Origin: Crocinitomicaceae bacterium
Lineage (GTDB): Bacteria > Bacteroidota > Bacteroidia > Flavobacteriales_D > Crocinitomicaceae
Reading direction: 5' to 3'
NCBI GenBank assembly: GCA_020635955.1
Contig: JACJYW010000007.1
Span: forward strand, 1 to 64,000
DNA length: 64,000 nucleotides
Under the pieces are notes generated by a model. It was not told where the DNA came from. It worked only from the letters and a program-made list of their open reading frames with translations, and searched no databases. The position numbers and the translations under genes are program-made. Shown piece by piece: positions 17,272 through 26,849 of this stretch; the stretch's first letter is position 1, and each line of letters opens with the position of its first letter.

Positions 17272-18840
17272 ATGAAAAAAACTCAGACAGCACGAATCAT
17301 CAAAAGCTTCCCATTTAACCATCTAAACAAATTAATATTAGTCCTACTCTATTGTTTTCTCACTTTAGCGAAAGCTCATGGACAAAAACATGCTCTTAAC
17401 TGGTATTTTGGTCAAAATTCCGGCTTGAATTTCGAATCCTTTCCGCCCAGAGTACTGACTGATGGCGCCATTATACAAAGAGAGGGGAATGCAACAATTT
17501 CTGATGAAAATGGAAGTTTATTGTTCTATACAGATGGATCGAAGATCTGGAATAAAGATCATGAAGTAATGAAAAATGGAGATGGCCTAAAAGGGCAGTG
17601 GATTGCGGCCCAATCAGCCATTATTGCAAAGCAACCTTCCAGCGAGTCAATCTATTATGTTTTTACAGTAAGTGACTGGCAAAATGATCAGGGTGAACTT
17701 TCTTATTCTATTGTGGATATGAGCAAAGACAATGGACTTGGAGAAGTTTCCAAAAAAAATATACTCATCAATAAAAATGTTCGAGAGCAAATTTCAGCGG
17801 TATACGCAGATGAAGCGCTAAATGTGTGGATATTGGCGCATGAAAAGGATAGCAAAAAATTTGTTGCCTATAAATTGTCTGCCAATGGTCTTAATTCAAT
17901 GCCCATAGTATCCGAAATTGGCATGATGTATACCGGTAAAAACAGATATGGACAACTGAAATTTTCAGCAGATGGAACCAAAGTTTGTTCAACACTTGGC
18001 GGCGATAAAGGAACTACTGTTCAATTATTTCAATTCAATCAAAAATCTGGCAAACTCACCACTGAAATTACTATATCAGCAAATGGTATCCTTGATGCTT
18101 ATTCTTCTGAATTTTCTCCTAATGGACAAGTTCTTTACGTTACCTCTTTTAACGGAACACATCTGTATCAATATGATCTGTCCTCAGGAATTGAATCAGT
18201 AATTCAGGCCAGTAAAATAGATCTCAGTACTACCACGGATAAAAAGAGTTGTCTACAAATTGGATATGATCACAAAATATATGTATCGAAAGACAAGCAA
18301 AATAACATTGGTATTATCCATAAACCCAATGTAGTTGGATCTGCTTGTATGTTTGAGACAGATGCAATAAAATTACCAGAAGGATCATATTGCAGGCTGG
18401 GATTTCCCAATTTCATTCAAAGCTATTTTAAATTCTATAAAAACATGAACAACCTTACAAATGATCAACTTATTCAGGAAGGTCATTTAGAGTCTGTCAC
18501 ATTTAATATTTATTTTGAATCAGGTAGTGCAAAATTGACTGAAAAAGCCATGGAAACTCTGGATGAAATTACAAGGATCCTTACGCAGCATCCTGAATAC
18601 AAAGCCATTGTAAGCTCTCACACTGATTGTCAGGGTAATGCCGATTCAAATTTGAAACTTTCTCAAAAGCGAGCTAAATCTTCAGCAAACTATCTAAACA
18701 AAAACCTTAACAACAAAATAAATGAAGGTATAGGTTATGGTGAAACAAAACCTGTAAACAATTGTGAATGCTCAGATTGTTCAGATGATCAGAATGCTGA
18801 GAACAGAAGAACGGAAATAAAATTAGTTCCAACTAAGTAA
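17272..18840 (+). CDS. OmpA-family protein with beta-propeller-like N terminus
   Basis: This 522-residue envelope protein has a long n-region signal peptide (cut near AKAHGQ, residue 37). Residues 38-385 are propeller-like, with blades such as FSADGTKVCSTLGGDKG and FSPNGQVLYVTSFNGTHLYQYDLSSG. The OmpA C-terminal peptidoglycan-binding domain covers about 405-522 (NIYFESGSAKLTEKAMETLDEI, SHTDCQGNADSNLKLSQKRAKS, NRRTEIKLV). It likely tethers the outer membrane or a surface complex to peptidoglycan. Six bases separate it from the next gene. Confidence 0.85.
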   Translation: MKKTQTARIIKSFPFNHLNKLILVLLYCFLTLAKAHGQKHALNWYFGQNSGLNFESFPPRVLTDGAIIQREGNATISDENGSLLFYTDGSKIWNKDHEVMKNGDGLKGQWIAAQSAIIAKQPSSESIYYVFTVSDWQNDQGELSYSIVDMSKDNGLGEVSKKNILINKNVREQISAVYADEALNVWILAHEKDSKKFVAYKLSANGLNSMPIVSEIGMMYTGKNRYGQLKFSADGTKVCSTLGGDKGTTVQLFQFNQKSGKLTTEITISANGILDAYSSEFSPNGQVLYVTSFNGTHLYQYDLSSGIESVIQASKIDLSTTTDKKSCLQIGYDHKIYVSKDKQNNIGIIHKPNVVGSACMFETDAIKLPEGSYCRLGFPNFIQSYFKFYKNMNNLTNDQLIQEGHLESVTFNIYFESGSAKLTEKAMETLDEITRILTQHPEYKAIVSSHTDCQGNADSNLKLSQKRAKSSANYLNKNLNNKINEGIGYGETKPVNNCECSDCSDDQNAENRRTEIKLVPTK

Positions 18841-18846
18841 AGTCAA

Positions 18847-20454
18847 ATGAAAAAGCTCTTATTACTCATCCTGTTCCATTCTGTCTTTGTCTTTTCTCAG
18901 GTCGATTACCTAAAATTAGAACGTAAATCTGTACCCATCAGCCCACAAAACCTATCGGGATGTGAAGTTTGGAAAGACGGCAAACCGTATAGCGGAAAAG
19001 CAACATTGACAGGCTCATCACCCACAGAGTTCAATTTTGTAGAGGGAGTATTGAACGGTTACCATGAGATCAAATATTCAAATGGTACTGTAAGACGATC
19101 GGGAATCGTAAAAAATGGTGTATGGGAAGGTGTAGTATATGAGAATTCATATCCTGAAAACAATATCAACTTTGACAGTGTGTTTTTTGAAAAAGGATTA
19201 ATACAGCAAATCCACACTTATAAAGAACAAAAGCTTTTCACAATTAAGACCTATCAATATAATGATCTTCAGGCAGTAACATTTTTGTTTCAAATTCAAA
19301 ATTCTGGAACTCCTGTGATGGTATGGAAAACAAATGTTATCGCAGTGAGTGACCATAGTAATTCCTTTGCACACCCCCTGCTCTCATATCAGTACTATGC
19401 GAATGGCGAAGAGCGAATGTATGACCTTGAAGGAAATCTGCTTGAGCTCTCAGTTTATACGTATTTACCAGATGAGCAAAGAAGTCATTTGAATATTAAT
19501 AACAAATATGATCCCAATAGCACAGATCCAATTAAGTTAAAAGAGGATCCTCAATACAAAGAGATTCCTGAACTGTACGCGTCTGATGAAGGTAAAAAAG
19601 AAGACGAAAAGAAACACTTCATTCTTAATGGTAGAATTGCTTACAAAGGAAAAAAACTAAAAGGACAGGAAATCACTTTTCAACATACTAAAACCTTTAA
19701 AACCATAAGCTGTTACTCCGATAAAAAAGGGAAATTCTCTATCACATTTGAAGATTCGGGAACATATAAATCATTAATTAATAAAGATGGTTGCAGACCA
19801 ATGCTAATTAAGGTCACATTGAATAAAAAAGCACTGTCAAACTCCAAAGAGCCTAATTTGTATTATGAATTCGAGTTAATTTCAACAGAAGAAGATACAA
19901 TAGAAGTTTTTGAAGGAACTTATATATATGCCAAAGACAATCAACACATCACAAGAAGAAAGCGCACAAAATTTGAATTGAGAAATGATATCAAATACAT
20001 CAATGGGTTTAACGAAAGGGCCGAACTGATCAATTATACTGTTAGTTTAATTGAAAATAAACACTTCAATCAGTTTTTTCAATTGCAGATCCGACCAGAT
20101 GAGATGGATTATATTAAAAAGAAAAATCTCTCTGAGTATGAGACAAACACTTATGATGTGCACATTGGCTACCGATCACGAGAAGAATATTTTCGCGCAT
20201 GGGAAGCTATAAATAATGCCATTGAATTTTTTGAAATACTCACAACAATGTATGATGCAAAAGATATCAAACTGGTTAAACAGGAAGTTGTTGTTGAGGC
20301 TCTTGATTACAGGGACTGTAAGTATATGGCAACTTCGCATAACATGCTTTACTTTAAGGCTTCTGATATTTCATTCACAGTTCAGCTTCATTGCATTAAC
20401 ACTCCTTTTGGCTGGAAACTTATAAGGGGAGGGATAAACCCATCTTACAAATAG
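18847..20454 (+). CDS. Exported protein with MORN-like and carboxypeptidase-regulatory-like regions
   Basis: This 535-residue exported protein (signal peptide to VFSQ, residue 18) has an N-terminal antitoxin/MORN-like repeat stretch (GYHEIKYSNGTVRRSGIVKNGVWEGVVYEN). A carboxypeptidase-regulatory-like beta domain covers about 255-330 (FILNGRIAYKGKKLKGQEITF...DKKGKFSITFEDSG). The C-terminal domain (about 340-535) is unrecognised. It is likely co-transcribed with the OmpA gene. Function unknown. Confidence 0.7.
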   Translation: MKKLLLLILFHSVFVFSQVDYLKLERKSVPISPQNLSGCEVWKDGKPYSGKATLTGSSPTEFNFVEGVLNGYHEIKYSNGTVRRSGIVKNGVWEGVVYENSYPENNINFDSVFFEKGLIQQIHTYKEQKLFTIKTYQYNDLQAVTFLFQIQNSGTPVMVWKTNVIAVSDHSNSFAHPLLSYQYYANGEERMYDLEGNLLELSVYTYLPDEQRSHLNINNKYDPNSTDPIKLKEDPQYKEIPELYASDEGKKEDEKKHFILNGRIAYKGKKLKGQEITFQHTKTFKTISCYSDKKGKFSITFEDSGTYKSLINKDGCRPMLIKVTLNKKALSNSKEPNLYYEFELISTEEDTIEVFEGTYIYAKDNQHITRRKRTKFELRNDIKYINGFNERAELINYTVSLIENKHFNQFFQLQIRPDEMDYIKKKNLSEYETNTYDVHIGYRSREEYFRAWEAINNAIEFFEILTTMYDAKDIKLVKQEVVVEALDYRDCKYMATSHNMLYFKASDISFTVQLHCINTPFGWKLIRGGINPSYK

Positions 20455-20570
20455 CACAAAAAGTAAAGACATCATGCTAACTTCAAATTGATAATCATGT
20501 TAGATTATAAACGACAAAAATCATTTTCTATTTAGCGCATTGATACTAAATTGCCAAACAATTCGCTCAC

Positions 20571-22148
20571 ATGACGTCTACTCCGAACAAGAAAAAAACC
20601 AGTCTCACAGAGATCATCCTCACTAAATACAGGGGAACATTTGCCACATTGGTATTACTGCCTATGTCTTTTTGGTATGAATTATATCTTAAGACGAAAA
20701 GCAAGATCACATTACTCCTGAACAGTGCACCTAAACTTCATGACAAAAGGGTGAAGAATGTTCAGGATCAATTAAAAGCCTGGAGAGAAGACGGATGCAA
20801 AGAACAATTGACTACCGGTAGATCCGGTTGGTTCACCATGAGTGAATTGGTACCTGGTTATAAGAAGACCAACCGCAAGATCTTTTTGAATATGCGTGAT
20901 ATTCTGGAGATCAATGAGGAGAAGAAAACAGTAAGGGTAGAACCTCAGGTTGACATGGGGCAGATCTCTAAAGCATTGAAGAAAAAAGGCTGGACCCTGG
21001 CGGTTTTGCCAGAATTGGATGTGCTAACAGTTGGTGGATTGGTGAATGGATTTGGAATTGAATCATCCAGTCACAAGTATGGTCTATTTCAATACATCTG
21101 TGAATCCTTTGAACTCATCACTCCAGATGGGGAATTAATAAAATGCAGTAAAACTGAACATCCGGATCTATATGCAACCATACCCTGGTCTTATGGAACA
21201 CTTGGCTTCTTAGTTGCCGTTGAACTAAAGATCATACCGGCTAAAAAATACGTCCGTTTGGAGTATTATCCTCAAAACTCACAGGAAGAGATCGTCTCTG
21301 AATTTGAAAAAGCCAGCAGAAAACCGGACGAGATACAGTTTATAGAAACATTGGTTTATGGCAAAGACAAAGGAGTAATGATGTTAGGTAACCTAACTGA
21401 TAAATTAGGTAGTGACGGAAAGAAAAACGCCATTGGGAGATGGTACAAGCCCTGGTTCTTCACTCATGTTCAAAAAATACATCATGACAACAAGAAAGTA
21501 ATTGAATATATTCCGCTGAGACAGTATTATCATAGACATACACGCGCTTTATTCTGGATGATGGATCAGGTCATACCATTTGGCAATAAAGCCTGGCATA
21601 GATTTCTTTTTGGATGGGCCATGCCGCCTCAAATGTCACTAATGAAATACTTTGAAACTGAAACTACCCGAGATTTACGCGAAAAACATTCCGTTACTCA
21701 GGATATGCTCGTTCCTATCAGCTCATTAAAAGCATCACTAGATCATTTTCATGATAATTTTAACTTATATCCACTGTGGTTGTGCCCAATGGCCGTATAT
21801 GATCATGAGAACATGATCGGTTTTATCCATCCGCTTAAAAAAGATGATGGAAGCATTGATGAAATGTACGTGGATATAGGTGCGTACGGAACAGGTACAG
21901 TGCCAGATTTTGACGGGAACGAAGCATTAAAAAAATGTGAGGAATTTGTTATTGAACATCACGGTTTTCAGGCTATGTATGCCAAAACTTTTATGACCAA
22001 AGAACAGTATCGTACCATGTTTGATCACACATATTATGATCAGTTAAGGAAAAAAATTCCGGATGTAAAAAAAGCTTTCCCTGAAGTTTATGACAAATTA
22101 GCAAAAAGATTAGCACCTTTGGACTATAAAAGACTGAAGAAGAAATGA
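20571..22148 (+). CDS. FAD-binding oxidoreductase, DHCR24/DIMINUTO-like
   Basis: This 525-residue flavoprotein closely matches eukaryotic delta(24)-sterol reductase (DHCR24, seladin-1) along its whole length as I remember that sequence. Matching blocks include RVEPQVDMGQ, LPELDVLTVGGL, GIESSSHKYGLFQ, IIPAKKYVRLEYYP, YIPLRQYYHRHTRALFWM, LYPLWLCPMA and AFPEVYDKLAKR. An N-terminal hydrophobic segment (TFATLVLLPMSFWYELY) precedes the FAD-binding PCMH fold. DHCR24 reduces the side-chain C24-C25 double bond of sterols with NADPH. No other sterol genes are visible in the window, so the substrate here may be another isoprenoid or an imported sterol. Confidence 0.88.
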   Translation: MTSTPNKKKTSLTEIILTKYRGTFATLVLLPMSFWYELYLKTKSKITLLLNSAPKLHDKRVKNVQDQLKAWREDGCKEQLTTGRSGWFTMSELVPGYKKTNRKIFLNMRDILEINEEKKTVRVEPQVDMGQISKALKKKGWTLAVLPELDVLTVGGLVNGFGIESSSHKYGLFQYICESFELITPDGELIKCSKTEHPDLYATIPWSYGTLGFLVAVELKIIPAKKYVRLEYYPQNSQEEIVSEFEKASRKPDEIQFIETLVYGKDKGVMMLGNLTDKLGSDGKKNAIGRWYKPWFFTHVQKIHHDNKKVIEYIPLRQYYHRHTRALFWMMDQVIPFGNKAWHRFLFGWAMPPQMSLMKYFETETTRDLREKHSVTQDMLVPISSLKASLDHFHDNFNLYPLWLCPMAVYDHENMIGFIHPLKKDDGSIDEMYVDIGAYGTGTVPDFDGNEALKKCEEFVIEHHGFQAMYAKTFMTKEQYRTMFDHTYYDQLRKKIPDVKKAFPEVYDKLAKRLAPLDYKRLKKK

Positions 22149-22238
22149 TCATCTTTTCTTAAGAAAGAAATGCATCTTTTTTAATGATTTGCACGTTTCT
22201 TTGAGGATTTTTTTAAACTTTAAGGAAAACAAACTTAC

Positions 22239-23066
22239 ATGTACAAAGTAATTCTTACGACCAACTTTTCAGAAAGCGCCAGAAATGCTATGTGTTATGC
22301 TGTTCAGTTGTTTGGTGCAACAGAAACAGAATACTATATCATGAATACTTTCATTGATTCTCCAACAGGGAATGATGGATTTTTATCAGCATCAGATCTG
22401 GCTAGTAGAGGATATCAAAAAGAACTAAAGGCAGATGAAACTTACCTAAGAAAAGTTTTTCCTGATAAAGACCTGATCATTCATACAAGATCTGTCTATG
22501 GAAACTTAACTTCAGCTATTAATGAATTAGTGCATAACATTGGTGCTAACTATGTTGTGATTGGTAACAAGAAACAATATGACTTTGATTCAGGTATTCT
22601 AAGAGCAAAAACATATGAGTTTGTAAGAAATATTGAATGCCCAGTATTGGCTATTCCAGCTGAGAGGGAGTTTAAGGTAGATGAAGGAGGATTGATATTC
22701 GCTTCGGATCTTCACACCATTAAGAAACCTGATCATTTAGAGCCTTTAGTTAGAATAGCAAAACAGCATAAGGTTCCGGTGATGACTATCCACATTAAAA
22801 AACCGGCTCACGAAACCACTGAAGAAGAAACAAAAGGAAGTACGCAGCTAAGCATGATCTTTGATATTGTGGATTACGAAATGCATCAATTGGAAAGAGA
22901 AGATGTTTTAACTGGTATTTCTGAATTTGTGGAATCTCATGGCAATAGTTTATTGGTGTTACTTGCGAGAAAACACAATTTCTTTAAAAGACTTACACAG
23001 CAAAGTCTTACTAAAGAAATGTCAAAATTGGCCAATATGCCACTCTTGATCCTTCACGATTATTAG
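22239..23066 (+). CDS. Universal stress protein, two Usp domains
   Basis: This 275-residue cytoplasmic protein has two UspA-type alpha/beta domains: about 1-145 (YKVILTTNFSESARNAMCYAVQLF ... NYVVIGNKKQYD ... CPVLAIPA) and about 150-275 (LIFASDLHTIKKPDHLEPLVRIAKQ ... LLVLLARKH ... LPLLILHDY-like end). The ATP-binding G-x2-G-x9-G motif is not clear in either domain, so it may be a non-nucleotide-binding form. Followed by a long hairpin and a terminator. Confidence 0.85.
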   Translation: MYKVILTTNFSESARNAMCYAVQLFGATETEYYIMNTFIDSPTGNDGFLSASDLASRGYQKELKADETYLRKVFPDKDLIIHTRSVYGNLTSAINELVHNIGANYVVIGNKKQYDFDSGILRAKTYEFVRNIECPVLAIPAEREFKVDEGGLIFASDLHTIKKPDHLEPLVRIAKQHKVPVMTIHIKKPAHETTEEETKGSTQLSMIFDIVDYEMHQLEREDVLTGISEFVESHGNSLLVLLARKHNFFKRLTQQSLTKEMSKLANMPLLILHDY

Positions 23067-23100
23067 AAAATAAACATACAATAACTGAAGAATTAGTTAA

Positions 23101-23156
23101 AATAGGTTAAACGGACAATATCCTTATAAAAAGACCGTATATTAGTCCAACCTATT
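23101..23156 (+). other. Long imperfect hairpin downstream of usp
   Basis: AATAGGTT...GGAC...AATAT pairs with ATATTA...GTCC...AACCTATT with small internal loops. It lies in the 247-base gap between usp and the CotH gene. It has no T tract; it may be mRNA 3' structure or a small RNA. Confidence 0.4.
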
Positions 23157-23198
23157 TAATGCGATAAGCATAAGTATTAAGTAGATTTTTTCATGGAT

Positions 23199-23233
23199 AC
23201 CCTGTCTTGATTAACCCTCAAGCCAGGGTTTTT
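23199..23233 (+). terminator. Rho-independent terminator before the CotH gene
   Basis: Stem ACCCTG / CAGGGT with a loop of about 19 bases and a T tract. It ends the usp transcript. Confidence 0.6.
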
Positions 23234-23287
23234 CTTTTCTAAACGTTTTAAATCCAACGTATTGATGTAAATAATCGTTAATTCTTA

Positions 23288-23295
23288 TAGATTTG
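23288..23295 (+). promoter_or_regulatory. -7 promoter element of the CotH gene
   Basis: TAGATTTG, an exact TAnnTTTG match, 19 bases before the ATG at 23315. No clear -33 TTTG at the ideal distance. Confidence 0.5.
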
Positions 23296-23314
23296 ATATA
23301 TCAGCTAATACACC

Positions 23315-25567
23315 ATGCTTAATTTCCGAACCCTTATCATTCTATTATCTACTTTGCTATTGAGCACTAAAGTGAAATCACAGGATCTTTTTAATTCTTC
23401 GATTATTCATGAAATTGAGATCAATTTTTATGATGCAAACTGGGATCATTTACTTGATTCTCTTGCAACATTGGGAGTAGGAACCGGAAGCGGAACCGAG
23501 AGAATATTGGCGGATGTTGTAATTGACGGATTACCCTATGATAGTTGTGGAGTTCGCTACAAAGGCAACAGCTCAATGGATACAACAAGCAATAAGAATC
23601 CATTTAATATTGATTTGAACTACATCATTGCCGGTCAGGATCACCAGGGAAAAGACAAAATAAAATTGGCGAATTGTTATTCAGATCCATCCATGGTAAG
23701 GGAGATCTTGATGTATGAGCTCTCAAATCAATACATGGATTGCCCCAGGGCTAGCTTCGTAAAACTGTATATCAATGGCGATTACAGGGGGATTTATACC
23801 AATACAGAATCTATAGACAACGAATTTTTAGATCAGTATTACGGTTCAAGTAACAACTCCTTTTTCAAATGCGATCCCATTTCATTCCAGATATTCGGAG
23901 ATAATTCCAACCTGGCTTTTCATCCGGACACCATGGCCTATGACACTTTGTATAACAAGAAATCAGACTATGGATTGGCGGAATTACAAACGCTTACCTT
24001 AAATCTTGAATTCAATCCAAATAATATTGAAAATCATCTTGATGTTGACCGCGTGCTTTGGTTCCTTGCTGTAAGCAGTGCTTTTGTTCACAATGATGGT
24101 TACACTGCCTTTGCCCATAATTACTATGTATATAAAATGGATAATGGCATCTGGAGCATTATACTTTGGGATGTTAACATGTCATTTGGTGGATTACCTT
24201 TTAATGGAACTGGAATTTTACCATTGGGACATACTGCTTTGAGTGAACAGGATCCATTCATCCACATTGGATCACCAAATCTTAAACCTTTGATCGCTAA
24301 ACTATTGACCATCCCTAAATACAGAAGAATGTACGTGGCACATTTCAGAACTATAATGGAAGAAAACGTGAACAATGATCACTATTTACAAAGAGCTGAG
24401 TTCTTTAGCGCTTTGATAGATGCAGATGTGCAAAATGAACCTTATTCTTCATATACCTACACCCAATTCCAGAATAACGTGTACACTGATGTTGGTTTGG
24501 GTTGGAACTATCGTCCAGGATTGGAACATTTGATGTCAGCAAGGGAAACGTATATATATACCATAGCTGATTTTCAATATAATCCACCTATAATTACAAA
24601 TGTGACAGCACCTTCAACGCCACTTCCATACACCACCATAAGTGTTACGGCTGAAGTTACGAATGCAACGAATGTTCAATTGGGATACAGGCACGATAAA
24701 TTTGATGTTTTCACCAAAATTCAAATGTTTGATGATGGCGCGCACAATGATGGTGCCTCAGGTGATGGTGTTTATGGAGTTGATATTTCACTAAATGCGA
24801 CAGATTTACAATACTACATTTATGCAGAAAATGCAGATGCAGGAAGCTTTTCTCCCGTTAGAGCTGAATACGAATACTATATAGTATCGCCACAAAAAAG
24901 TATTGTGATCAATGAATTAATGGCGGTTAATTCAACTACTCAAGCTGATCCAAGCGGCGATTATGATGATTGGATTGAACTATACAATAACTCTTCAACT
25001 GCCATTTCTTTAGATGGATATCATATTTCTGATGATGCCAGTAATTTAAACCTTTGGCCACTACCTTCTGTAACCTTGCAACCTGGAGATTTTTTTATTA
25101 TTTGGGCAGATAATGAAACAACGGAACCCGGAGTTCATGCCAATTTTAAATTATCAGGATCAGGTGAATCCTTATATCTAACTGATGACTTAGGTTTTCT
25201 TTTGGATCAGGTAGATTTCCCACAACAATCAGATGACATCTCTTATGCAAGATTTCCAAACGGAACAGGGAATTTTACTTTCATGTATCCAACTTTCAGC
25301 AGTGAAAACACGACCATTGTAGGGATTGAGAAGGAAGTTGAAAAAGCGGAGATCAGTATATATCCAAATCCTGCAACTGAATATATTACGGTAACAAAAT
25401 CACAGAATAAGCAGGAGAGCTTCATTATTTTTGATATTTCCGGAAATGTAATTCATCAAGGTACATTGAGTAATACGGCAACTCAAATTGATGTTTCAGA
25501 ATTTTCTGCTGGACTGTATCTAATACGTTTCGAAAGTGGTGAAACTGAAAAGCTTATTATCCGATAA
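23315..25567 (+). CDS. CotH kinase family protein with lamin-tail domain and T9SS sorting domain
   Basis: This 750-residue secreted protein has a signal peptide (to KVKSQ, residue 23). A CotH domain (about 30-390) shows RYKGNSSMDT, NPFNIDLNY, DPSMVREILMYEL, VKLYINGDYRGIYTNTESID and the loop DVNMSFGG. A lamin-tail domain covers about 525-660 (IVINELMAVNSTTQADPSGDYDDWIELYN), and a C-terminal T9SS sorting domain (ISIYPNPATEYITV) ends it. CotH proteins are atypical protein kinases. In other bacteria CotH genes often sit with VTC-domain and DUF4956 genes; here those are 26 kb away. Confidence 0.88.
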   Translation: MLNFRTLIILLSTLLLSTKVKSQDLFNSSIIHEIEINFYDANWDHLLDSLATLGVGTGSGTERILADVVIDGLPYDSCGVRYKGNSSMDTTSNKNPFNIDLNYIIAGQDHQGKDKIKLANCYSDPSMVREILMYELSNQYMDCPRASFVKLYINGDYRGIYTNTESIDNEFLDQYYGSSNNSFFKCDPISFQIFGDNSNLAFHPDTMAYDTLYNKKSDYGLAELQTLTLNLEFNPNNIENHLDVDRVLWFLAVSSAFVHNDGYTAFAHNYYVYKMDNGIWSIILWDVNMSFGGLPFNGTGILPLGHTALSEQDPFIHIGSPNLKPLIAKLLTIPKYRRMYVAHFRTIMEENVNNDHYLQRAEFFSALIDADVQNEPYSSYTYTQFQNNVYTDVGLGWNYRPGLEHLMSARETYIYTIADFQYNPPIITNVTAPSTPLPYTTISVTAEVTNATNVQLGYRHDKFDVFTKIQMFDDGAHNDGASGDGVYGVDISLNATDLQYYIYAENADAGSFSPVRAEYEYYIVSPQKSIVINELMAVNSTTQADPSGDYDDWIELYNNSSTAISLDGYHISDDASNLNLWPLPSVTLQPGDFFIIWADNETTEPGVHANFKLSGSGESLYLTDDLGFLLDQVDFPQQSDDISYARFPNGTGNFTFMYPTFSSENTTIVGIEKEVEKAEISIYPNPATEYITVTKSQNKQESFIIFDISGNVIHQGTLSNTATQIDVSEFSAGLYLIRFESGETEKLIIR

Positions 25568-25581
25568 GACGAGAATACTTC

Positions 25582-26820
25582 TTAATGAAGTATCTCATCC
25601 ATCATATAGAATGAGCCAAAGATCATAATTAGGTCATCTGATTTCGCGGCTTCTAAAGCTGCATTAAGTGCTTTTGTTGGTTGATCAAACAATTCAAATA
25701 CAAATCCAAATTGATTGCCCATTTCTTCGTACCGTGACTTTTTGGTTGATCTTTTACTATTGAATTCAGTAAAATAATAATGTGCAGAATTTGGAAGCAA
25801 TTCAAATATTCCTTTCAGGTCTTTATCACTTGCTGATCCATATACCATATGCAATTGATCATAATCCAGTTCATCCACTTCTTCCATCAAACCTTTCACT
25901 CCTGAAGGGTTGTGAGCAGCATCAAGTATAACCAATGGTTCCTTTTGAATCAACTGAAAACGACCCTGTAATTTAGTCAGTTGAACTACGTGGGATAAAC
26001 CATAAGCTATCTTAGCGTCATCAAGTGGAAATTTCGGTTTTAGCGTCTTAGCTGCACAAACTGCTATTTCTGCATTTCGTTGTTGATACATTCCCAACAG
26101 ATCAAGATCATAGATCTCTCTTTCAGGATAGTGGATGGACGCATGTTTATTTATGGCAATTAGAGAAAGTTCTTCAATCACCTCTTTTTGATCTGCGCCA
26201 ATGACCACCGGCACATTTTCTTTAATTATTCCGCCCTTTTCTCTAGCTATTTCTACCAGTGATTCCCCTAAAAATTCAGCATGATCAATACCTATTGAAG
26301 TAATGATTGATATCTCCGGTTGCAGGACATTCGTTGAATCCAATCGTCCGCCAAGGCCGGTTTCGATTACGGCAATGTCCACCCCGGCTTCTGCAAAAGC
26401 TAAAAAAGCCATAGCCGTGTTGATCTCAAAGAAGGTAGCGCCAATTCCATCTATCAACTCTTTATAGCGATTAACAAAATCCATCAAGAATTTGGCATTA
26501 ATAAACTCTCCATTCAGTTTGATTCGCTCCCTAAAATCAGAGATATGTGGAGAGGTAAAAGTGCCCACTGAATAACCATTAGCCAGGTAAATGGCAGATA
26601 ACATATGTGCCACTGAACCCTTACCGTTCGTTCCGGCAATGTGAATAGTCTTCAACCGTAAGTGAGGATTTCCAATACCCTCAAGTAAAGCGGTAATGTT
26701 GTCTAATCCCGGTTTATACGCAGCTGTTCCCTGTGCCTGATAATTAGGCAACTGAACAAATAACCAATCGATCACCTGCTCATAGGTGTCAAAAGCTTTG
26801 ATTTTATTGATCTCTTCCAC
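25582..26820 (-). CDS. folC: Bifunctional folylpolyglutamate synthase/dihydrofolate synthase
   Basis: This 412-residue Mur-ligase-family enzyme adds Glu to dihydropteroate and folates. It has the ATP loop AGTNGKGSVAHM, TSPHISDFRERIKLNG, ETGLGGRLDSTN, the SIGIDHAEFLG His motif, and the C-terminal DAAHNPSG block. The start is GTG at 26820, close to the end of the tonB-like gene; no better ATG precedes the conserved core. It is probably the last gene of the exbB-exbD-tonB operon. Confidence 0.93.
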   Translation of the reverse strand: MEEINKIKAFDTYEQVIDWLFVQLPNYQAQGTAAYKPGLDNITALLEGIGNPHLRLKTIHIAGTNGKGSVAHMLSAIYLANGYSVGTFTSPHISDFRERIKLNGEFINAKFLMDFVNRYKELIDGIGATFFEINTAMAFLAFAEAGVDIAVIETGLGGRLDSTNVLQPEISIITSIGIDHAEFLGESLVEIAREKGGIIKENVPVVIGADQKEVIEELSLIAINKHASIHYPEREIYDLDLLGMYQQRNAEIAVCAAKTLKPKFPLDDAKIAYGLSHVVQLTKLQGRFQLIQKEPLVILDAAHNPSGVKGLMEEVDELDYDQLHMVYGSASDKDLKGIFELLPNSAHYYFTEFNSKRSTKKSRYEEMGNQFGFVFELFDQPTKALNAALEAAKSDDLIMIFGSFYMMDEILH

Positions 26821-26849
26821 TCCTATAAAGATAAGCGGAAGAATACCAA

